From Rhodospirillaceae bacterium (lineage in GTDB: Bacteria > Pseudomonadota > Alphaproteobacteria > Rhodospirillales > Magnetovibrionaceae): a stretch of 15,226 nucleotides of DNA. A program made the position numbers and the translations under genes. The notes below the pieces were generated by a model. That model saw only the letters and a program-made list of their open reading frames with translations, had not been told where the DNA came from and ran no database searches. The stretch is taken from NCBI GenBank assembly GCA_002401565.1, contig NVTL01000008.1, positions 12,986 to 28,211 of the forward strand, in the 5' to 3' direction. This document shows, in pieces, positions 1-4,866 of the stretch. Within the stretch, counting starts at the first letter, position 1. Each line of letters opens with the position of its first letter.

Positions 1-147
1 GATGTATTATTCTCATTAAATAATTCCAATAAGCATTCTACTGCTTTGTTGGCTCTACCTTATATGAAGCGGTGTAGTACTACCATAGCACATGTGGGTT
101 ATGCAAAGATGGGGGAAAGACCCATAAATACAAGGGTGGGTTTTACT

Positions 148-786
148 TTAACGCACCCCAAACAGTTTTTTGGCGCGGGCGAGGCTGTTTTCTTCGAGAA
201 TTTTGTGGGCCAGTTGGAAAGCTTTTTCGAAGTTTTCGGCGGCCAGGTCTTGGCCCATGACGCTGTCGACAAAACCTTTGATCAGGTCGGCTTTGTTGGC
301 GGGCACGGTGAAGGCGATGTGGACATCGGTTTGCGGGCCGGTTTGCGGGCCATGTACGGACGTTTCGGGCGGTGGATTGCCTTCTTTTTCCCCGCGCACG
401 TACGGCACATAATCCATATCGGTTTTTAAAATATGATCGGTCAGCCAATCGCCTAAAAAATCTAGGACTTTGTTGACGTCAACATTGTCTGGGTCTTGGC
501 GGTACAGTTCGGCCAAGCTGTCGATCACGTGCGTGAAATCGCGATGCGTGGCCCGGTGGCGATCAAATTCAGGATAGCCCGCTTGTTCCAAAACATGTTC
601 TTCATGTTCAAAATGCACCACCACATACGTCCGCAAAGCTTTGATGGCGACATCAATACGATCAACGCCGTGTCCGGATTCGTTGGCATCATAAAGCGCG
701 TTGATGGCGTCAAACAGGTTCTGGTGGTCGATATCGATCACCCGAATGTTGGTGTTGTATTTGTCTGACCACTCTAACAACGGCAT
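148..786 (-). CDS. Bacteriohemerythrin with C-terminal extension
   Basis: The first ~125 residues are a hemerythrin four-helix bundle that binds O2 at a carboxylate-bridged di-iron site. All expected iron ligands are visible: His21 (in DIDH), His58 and Glu62 (HFEHEEH), His77 and His81 (HRATH), His118 and Asp123 (HILKTD). Single-domain bacteriohemerythrins are about 130-140 residues; this one is 212. After a Pro-rich linker containing GPQTGPQT (about 136-154) come about 58 residues of predicted alpha-helix that I do not recognise. There is no signal peptide or membrane segment, so it should be cytoplasmic, acting in O2 storage, delivery or sensing. ATG start with an AAGGG-type ribosome site. 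It begins 22 bp after gapR and is probably co-transcribed with it. The family call is firm; the role of the tail is unknown. Confidence 0.95.
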   Translation of the reverse strand: MPLLEWSDKYNTNIRVIDIDHQNLFDAINALYDANESGHGVDRIDVAIKALRTYVVVHFEHEEHVLEQAGYPEFDRHRATHRDFTHVIDSLAELYRQDPDNVDVNKVLDFLGDWLTDHILKTDMDYVPYVRGEKEGNPPPETSVHGPQTGPQTDVHIAFTVPANKADLIKGFVDSVMGQDLAAENFEKAFQLAHKILEENSLARAKKLFGVR

Positions 787-808
787 TTTATCAGCCCTTT
801 GTCGATGC

Positions 809-1051
809 TTACATGTTTAGAGCGCGTTTATACAGATCAAGAATTTCTTCTTGTTCTTGACGGTCTGAAACGTCCATTTTGCGCAGGCGTACGATTTGAC
901 GCAAGATTTTGACGTCAAATCCGGTGCCTTTGGCTTCGGAATAAACTTCACGAATATCGGCAACCAAAGCTGCCTTTTCTTCTTCTAAGCGTTCGATACG
1001 TTCAACAAACGAACGCAGGCGATCACCTGCAATGCCACCAGTTTCAGTCAT
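809..1051 (-). CDS. gapR: GapR-family nucleoid-associated protein (DUF2312)
   Basis: This 80-residue, highly charged, mostly alpha-helical protein matches the DUF2312/GapR family. Recognisable parts are an N-terminal coiled-coil stretch (RLRSFVERIERLEEEKAAL, about residues 11-29), the central segment EVYSEAKGTGFDVKILRQIVRLRK (about 36-58, split here only by description) and the C-terminal helix ending in DLYKRAL. In Caulobacter, GapR binds AT-rich, overtwisted DNA ahead of replication and transcription machinery and stimulates topoisomerases. That role is family knowledge, not visible here. ATG start with a good Shine-Dalgarno (GAGGA about 6 nt upstream). A 123-bp gap separates it from the upstream ligase gene, so it probably has its own promoter. 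The bacteriohemerythrin gene follows closely. Confidence 0.93.
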   Translation of the reverse strand: MTETGGIAGDRLRSFVERIERLEEEKAALVADIREVYSEAKGTGFDVKILRQIVRLRKMDVSDRQEQEEILDLYKRALNM

Positions 1052-1174
1052 AAGAATCCTCTTTTGCGATCTTTAAAGGGTTAAGTTGACGCGAGATTAC
1101 CCTTCACACCCGCTTTCGTCCATGGAAGAACGTGAGGTAACGCTGGAAAAGTTGGGGATAAGTTATAGAGGCCT

Positions 1175-2308
1175 CTAGCTTTCAACGGTGGTTTTAATCA
1201 GCCAATCCACCACGCCATGCAGGGCCTCTTCATGGCTTTCCCCAGCGTTCAAAAGCTCTTGAAAGATTTCCCTTTGTTTGTGGGCGCTGGTGCCTTGGGT
1301 TAAGATCGTGCGGACGTGGGCCAGCTCACCTTGGCAGTTGAGCGCTTCACCGTCTTCGCTGAGCATATCTAACAATTCGTCCATCAATTCATCAAACGGC
1401 ACCAGTTCACCACGGCCAAAATCAATCAGGCCTTGGTCGATGCCATAGCGTTGAGCGCGCCAGCGATTTTCGCTGATCAACATGTTGGCGTATTTGCGCC
1501 AGCGCTGGTTGGACCGTCGAAAACGGTACAGCATCCGCAAAATACATTGATACAAAGCCGCCACGGCCGCGGCATCGTCCAACCGGGTGCAGACATCGGT
1601 GATGCGCAATTCCAAAGTTGGATAATTTTTGGACGGACGAATATCCCACCACAACATGGAACTGTCTGGAATCACGCCCGCATCGGTGAGGACTTTGACG
1701 TGGCGTTCGTATTCGTCAAAGGTATCAAAACGTTCCGGCAAGCCAGAGCGCGGCAATTCATCAAACACGCTTAAACGATAAGATTTAAGCCCGGTATCAG
1801 CACCCCGCCAAAACGGGGACGAAGTCGATAACGCCAACAAATGGGGCAGGAAATAACTGGCTTGGTTCAATAAATCGATGCGCAGGTCGTCGTCTTCGAC
1901 GCCCACATGAACATGCATGCCGCAAATCAATAACCGCCGGACCACGCTTTGCAGTTCTTCGGCCAAGGCATGATAGCGGGCCTTGTCGGTGTGGACTTGT
2001 TCTTTCCACGATGCAAACGGGTGGGTCGAAGCCGCGATAGGGGCCAAGCCATATTCGCCTGCGACGTCGGCCACATTGCCCCGCAGCCCGGCCAATTGCG
2101 TGCGGGCTTCGCCTGCCGTGGTGCAGACTTTTGTGCCCACCTCAATTTGTGCTTTTAAAAATTCAGGTTGCACCAAGCCCTTGCTGCAGGCGTCACATTT
2201 GGCGAGCATTTCCGACGGAGGCTCGCTGGCGAGAGCTCGTGTTTTCAGATCGACCAACAGATATTCTTCTTCGATACCAATGGTAAAGCGGGGCTCTTTG
2301 ACCGTCAT
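1175..2308 (-). CDS. YbdK-type carboxylate-amine ligase (GCS2 family)
   Basis: A 377-residue member of the glutamate-cysteine ligase type 2 / YbdK family, which makes amide bonds from a carboxylate and an amine using ATP. Visible marks are GIEEEY at residues 11-16 (metal/ATP-binding glutamates), a C-G-M-H-V-H-V-G strand around 130-136, SSPFWRG at about 163-169 and ELRITD near 235. Length matches the family. An upstream in-frame extension to 2422 would overlap the preceding gene and lacks family similarity. I place the start at the ATG at 2308, 11 bp after the upstream stop and preceded by AAGAAGGG. E. coli YbdK has only weak glutamate-cysteine ligase activity, and the true substrate here cannot be read from sequence. 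It is probably co-transcribed with the amidohydrolase-family gene just upstream. A perfect 12-bp palindrome (1166-1177) covers its stop codon. Confidence 0.9.
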   Translation of the reverse strand: MTVKEPRFTIGIEEEYLLVDLKTRALASEPPSEMLAKCDACSKGLVQPEFLKAQIEVGTKVCTTAGEARTQLAGLRGNVADVAGEYGLAPIAASTHPFASWKEQVHTDKARYHALAEELQSVVRRLLICGMHVHVGVEDDDLRIDLLNQASYFLPHLLALSTSSPFWRGADTGLKSYRLSVFDELPRSGLPERFDTFDEYERHVKVLTDAGVIPDSSMLWWDIRPSKNYPTLELRITDVCTRLDDAAAVAALYQCILRMLYRFRRSNQRWRKYANMLISENRWRAQRYGIDQGLIDFGRGELVPFDELMDELLDMLSEDGEALNCQGELAHVRTILTQGTSAHKQREIFQELLNAGESHEEALHGVVDWLIKTTVES

Positions 2309-2319
2309 GATGTCCCTTC

Positions 2320-3171
2320 TTAGTATTTTTGAAGCTCGTGCAAATTGTCCAATGTCAAAATATGGCGCAAAGCATCGGCCAAAATGTCGGCCCAATGGGT
2401 GGCTTCTTCTATGGTGCCGCAATGATCTTGGCGGATTTCAATGGCACAATTGGCAAGGCCCACATCGGTGCCGTGGGTGTCGATGGTATACGCCCATTCG
2501 GTCCCGGAATAAGGCTGATTATCGCCCACATGCAAACCATCCCAACGGCCTAAGTGTTCCATCAACGCCGACGACATGCGCGGGTCTTTGTTCCACAAAA
2601 CGCCAACATCCCAAATACGATCGGCGCCGTTCATGGACGGCGTAAAGCTGTGAATGGAAAACAGCGCGGGCGGACGACCGTCGCGCGCCGTGATGGTCGA
2701 AATCTCTCCGCTGATGGCTTTGTGATAGGGGGTGTGAATTTCTGCGATTCTTTGAGCGTGACGGGTGGGGCTTAAATCTTGGTTGCCGGGGATCAACGTT
2801 TCGTCGCTGATTTGGGGCATGCATCCAAGGTCATCGGGGTCACGATTAACATCCACCACCAATCGAGAATATTTGGCCAGCACCGCGCGTGCATCCAAAC
2901 GGTCGGCCAGACACCGGGTGATGCAATCGGCCCCTATGTCATAGGCGATATGACGGTCAAAATGTTCTGAAGACAGGCCCAAGTGATCTAGCTTTTTCGG
3001 CACAACGTTGCTGGCGTGATCGCTGACAATCACCAACGGGGCCGGGCCTTGACCATTGTAAATTTCAAAGGGCAGGGGTTCATCCACACATAACAATGGC
3101 CCGGAGCCTTTCTGATTAGAAAGACATCCCGGACCAATTTTTTCAGACATGGAGTTTATCGTGTTGCTCAT
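2320..3171 (-). CDS. N-formylglutamate amidohydrolase family protein
   Basis: A 283-residue zinc hydrolase of the N-formylglutamate amidohydrolase (HutG/FGase) family. Visible motifs are VIVSDHASN at residues 47-55, AYDIGA at 76-81, YSRLVVDVNRD at 101-111, SIHSFTP at 172-178 and EIRQD at 245-249, which together supply the putative metal and catalytic residues. The first ~30 residues are not part of the domain. No histidine-utilisation genes lie nearby; the partner is a YbdK-type ligase 11 bp downstream. A role in amide or gamma-glutamyl metabolism is therefore more likely than classical histidine breakdown, but this is inference. Neither the ATG at 3171 nor the one at 3150 has a convincing Shine-Dalgarno. 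A TATACT hexamer at 3178-3183 sits so close to 3171 that a leaderless mRNA is possible. Confidence 0.88.
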   Translation of the reverse strand: MSNTINSMSEKIGPGCLSNQKGSGPLLCVDEPLPFEIYNGQGPAPLVIVSDHASNVVPKKLDHLGLSSEHFDRHIAYDIGADCITRCLADRLDARAVLAKYSRLVVDVNRDPDDLGCMPQISDETLIPGNQDLSPTRHAQRIAEIHTPYHKAISGEISTITARDGRPPALFSIHSFTPSMNGADRIWDVGVLWNKDPRMSSALMEHLGRWDGLHVGDNQPYSGTEWAYTIDTHGTDVGLANCAIEIRQDHCGTIEEATHWADILADALRHILTLDNLHELQKY

Positions 3172-3198
3172 ACCATAAGTATAGAGCGTGTTTTATTT

Positions 3199-3636
3199 TT
3201 AGAGCAGAGAATTTTGCGTAGAAGCGATGTCGATTGTGCTTTCGTCAAACTGGTCAACGTTTTCATCATCGGTGTAGTCAAGAGCCAAAAAGGCTTTTTG
3301 AAAGGCGACGTCTTGGGTGCCCGGCAACATTGCTTTGGCCGTCGTTCCAGCGTGCGGAGCAGGTGTGCCATCTGGCAACAAAGCGATTTCAACAGGGATT
3401 GCGGTGCAAATATCTTCACCGTCCAAAATGCGGCTCATGGCACAGTCTTTTGCCGTGATGGTTGAAATTGCGTGGTCCGTTACGGTTTTTCCGGTGGCGG
3501 CATAACTGACCCCATCCAAGGCGAAAGAAACCAATTGAAGCGCCGGAGGAACGGCAACGATGCAGCCAGAAAGTGATGTTAAAAGACCGCATGTAGCAAT
3601 GACATTGAGTAATTTTTTGTATGTGAACTGTTTCAT
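3199..3636 (-). CDS. Small outer-membrane-type lipoprotein, function unknown
   Basis: A 145-residue protein with a lipoprotein signal peptide: KKLL positive region, a hydrophobic core at about 12-22 and a lipobox L-S-G-C with the lipidated Cys at residue 25. Residue +2 is Ile, not Asp, so sorting to the outer membrane is expected. The mature part contains VSYAATGKTVTDHAISTITAKD followed by CAMSRILDGEDIC (about residues 43-77), which resembles a conserved segment seen in uncharacterised alphaproteobacterial lipoproteins. The rest is acidic and Thr/Asp-rich. No enzymatic motif is visible. ATG start with GGAAT upstream. It has a 254-bp AT-rich upstream region with a CRP-like palindrome. The downstream amidohydrolase gene begins 27 bp after it, so read-through is possible. 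Confidence 0.75.
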   Translation of the reverse strand: MKQFTYKKLLNVIATCGLLTSLSGCIVAVPPALQLVSFALDGVSYAATGKTVTDHAISTITAKDCAMSRILDGEDICTAIPVEIALLPDGTPAPHAGTTAKAMLPGTQDVAFQKAFLALDYTDDENVDQFDESTIDIASTQNSLL

Positions 3637-3890
3637 GTCACTATTCCATAAGTAAGAGTTTATACAATACAGTAATGAATTAAATGGTTACTGCTTCATT
3701 ATTTGTATTGTCACACATTTAACTTATGTTGTTAGTGATGGTTGTCACATTTGATGAAAATTATTTAATTAATACTTGATTAATAGATTTACAGGTGTCG
3801 TGTTCGTGTGTTGTATCTAACATAGGGATAACGCACCAGCCTGTGATTTAATCCACGGCTATAGAAATAATTTGAAATTAATCTGATTTT
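3637..3890. other. AT-rich intergenic region upstream of lipoprotein gene
   Basis: This 254-bp gap separates the FecR gene end from the lipoprotein gene start. It holds two direct copies of TTGTCACA (3708-3715 and 3742-3749), the second forming part of a CRP-like palindrome, and a TATAAA hexamer on the minus strand at 3659-3664 that could be the lipoprotein -10 box. No good -35 accompanies it. I see no coding potential and no strong terminator for the FecR gene. Confidence 0.5.
3734..3749. promoter_or_regulatory. CRP/FNR-superfamily-like palindrome
   Basis: The half sites GTGA and TCAC(A) are spaced by 6 nt, giving 9 of 10 matches to the TGTGA-N6-TCACA consensus for CRP. It lies about 90 bp upstream of the start site implied by the TATAAA hexamer at 3659-3664 (minus strand). 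That promoter has a poor -35, which fits activator dependence. A second isolated half site, TTGTCACA, lies at 3708-3715. The regulator is inferred from sequence alone. Confidence 0.35.
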
Positions 3891-4520
3891 TTAAAAGGCA
3901 ACGGTGGCAAAGGCCCGCTGGCGCTTGGCTTTGGGCCAGAAAATAGGGTCTGTGGGGGCTTGGTTTGGGGAACTGACGGTCGTGCCTTTACCGTCTTCGT
4001 CTAACAAAACTGATCCGTGCAAAGTCACCACATCGATTTTGCCATCCAGCAATAGAACGTCCAACGGATTATCCAAAGCACCACCCCAGAACGTGGTGCC
4101 GCGAATGCCGATGGTGGCCAGCGGTGTTGTGACTTTCATGTCCCGGTCATTTTGTTTGGCCATCAGACCCGATACAAACAAAAAGGCGCCTTGGGTAACC
4201 GAAACGGACAGGGTGCTGCTGTTTTGGGGATCATACACAAAATCATCCAACGTCAGGTTGGCTTGTTCGCCCAGGATCAGCACGGTGCCATCGGAAAAGG
4301 TGATTTCAAGGCGAGTGGCGTCTTGGGTAGAGATAATGTCGTCGGCGTGAAGCTTTGAATTTAAATGCAGGGCTTGTTCAACACCGTTGCGGATCAGGCT
4401 GGCGGAATGTTTGAGGCGTGTGACCTCAGCGATCTCTTGGCCAGCCTGGACCGATAGGGGAGCCGAGATACACAAAATCAGGACAAGGGCTGCGAATATC
4501 TTTAGGGCGTTATGGAACAT
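3891..4520 (-). CDS. Secreted FecR-domain protein
   Basis: With the ATG at 4520 the product is 209 residues: a signal peptide of about 27 residues (hydrophobic core ALVLILCISAPLSV, cleavage after VQA) and a FecR domain. Recognisable family features are the TFSDGTVLILGEQANLTLDDF-like strand, the QGAFLFVSG segment and TTPLATIGIRGTTFWGG. No FecR anti-sigma membrane arrangement or CHASE2 partner is present, so it is probably a stand-alone periplasmic protein of unknown ligand. A TTG start at 4544 would add eight residues, but it overlaps the upstream gene and has no ribosome site. The chosen ATG follows the upstream stop codon by one base (TAA-A-ATG), suggesting translational coupling to the globin-like gene. 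Confidence 0.85.
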   Translation of the reverse strand: MFHNALKIFAALVLILCISAPLSVQAGQEIAEVTRLKHSASLIRNGVEQALHLNSKLHADDIISTQDATRLEITFSDGTVLILGEQANLTLDDFVYDPQNSSTLSVSVTQGAFLFVSGLMAKQNDRDMKVTTPLATIGIRGTTFWGGALDNPLDVLLLDGKIDVVTLHGSVLLDEDGKGTTVSSPNQAPTDPIFWPKAKRQRAFATVAF

Positions 4521-4521
4521 T

Positions 4522-4848
4522 TTAAAAACCCATGGCCTTTTCAATATGTGAAAAAGAATCGATGTAAAATTGGCGTTCGTCGTGGGTTAAGCCCAGCATT
4601 TTATGTTTGTCGCCGATGGATCTTAGGTACACCGCCAGTTTTATTTTGTCGTCTTTTAAGCCATCAATGCTGCGCAGGGCGGCATAAAACATCATATGTT
4701 GTTTTTCAGGGTTCGCAAATAATTGCGTGAATTCAGGCAAATCGGCTTGCAGAACCTCGTAAAATTTATCGGAGGCGATTTGAAAATCTAGGGTGTTGGC
4801 CTCGTCTTGAAATTCAATGTCTTGAAATTCAATGTCTGGGGGTTCCAT
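4522..4848 (-). CDS. Short globin-like protein lacking helix H
   Basis: The 108-residue product fits the bacterial single-domain globin pattern in register with Vitreoscilla hemoglobin: Phe29-Tyr30 as B9/B10, Pro38 as C2, Phe44 as CD1, and His82 in SIGDKH as the heme-ligating F8 histidine, followed by a GLTHDERQFY helix-G start. This alignment was made from memory. Vitreoscilla hemoglobin is 146 residues; here the protein stops at MGF within helix G and the C-terminal helix H is absent. The first 20 residues, with DIEFQ twice from a 15-bp tandem repeat, replace most of helix A. ATG start with AAGGTGAT upstream, 18 bp after the FtsY fusion gene. It is immediately followed by the FecR gene. Heme binding is an inference; it could instead be a heme-free sensor remnant. 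Confidence 0.7.
   Translation of the reverse strand: MEPPDIEFQDIEFQDEANTLDFQIASDKFYEVLQADLPEFTQLFANPEKQHMMFYAALRSIDGLKDDKIKLAVYLRSIGDKHKMLGLTHDERQFYIDSFSHIEKAMGF
4805..4837. repeat. 15-bp tandem repeat, 2.2 copies, in coding sequence
   Basis: The unit TCTTGAAATTCAATG occurs twice in perfect tandem (4805-4819 and 4820-4834), followed by TCT. It encodes the DIEFQ-DIEFQ duplication near the N-terminus of the globin-like protein. The unit is a multiple of three, so copy-number change would keep the frame. Confidence 0.9.
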
Positions 4849-4866
4849 AACAAGATCACCTTATGA

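Noticed and set aside
74..83. 10-bp palindrome GTAGTACTAC left of the hemerythrin gene
   Set aside because: It is an isolated short palindrome with no promoter or gene to attach it to. The stretch 1-147 shows no convincing terminator or gene either.
46..429. Plus-strand open frame opposite the hemerythrin gene
   Set aside because: Its translation is the antisense of a clearly real gene and has no recognisable family features or ribosome site. The same holds for the other plus-strand frames in the window.
1166..1177. Perfect 12-bp palindrome TAGAGGCCTCTA at the ligase stop codon
   Set aside because: It has no loop or T-run and is too short to call a terminator or operator. Chance is a sufficient explanation.
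2309..2422. Upstream extension of the YbdK-type ligase to 2422
   Set aside because: It would overlap the amidohydrolase gene by more than 100 bp, and the added residues do not resemble the family. The ATG at 2308 has a good ribosome site.
2320..3171. Assignment of the amidohydrolase as HutG of histidine degradation
   Set aside because: No hutH, hutU, hutI or hutF gene is nearby and the partner gene is a ligase, so the specific pathway name is not justified.
3160..3182. Shared ACTTATGG-A/T-AT upstream of the amidohydrolase and lipoprotein genes
   Set aside because: The match is short, differs at one base, and its distance to the two start codons differs, so a common regulatory element is not supported.
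4505..4530. Frameshift as the cause of the short globin
   Set aside because: Sequence after the stop encodes the FecR signal peptide, and no frame gives a helix-H-like segment, so a simple frameshift does not restore a full globin.
4521..4544. TTG start giving a longer FecR-domain protein
   Set aside because: It overlaps the globin-like gene and has no Shine-Dalgarno. The ATG at 4520 directly follows the upstream stop.
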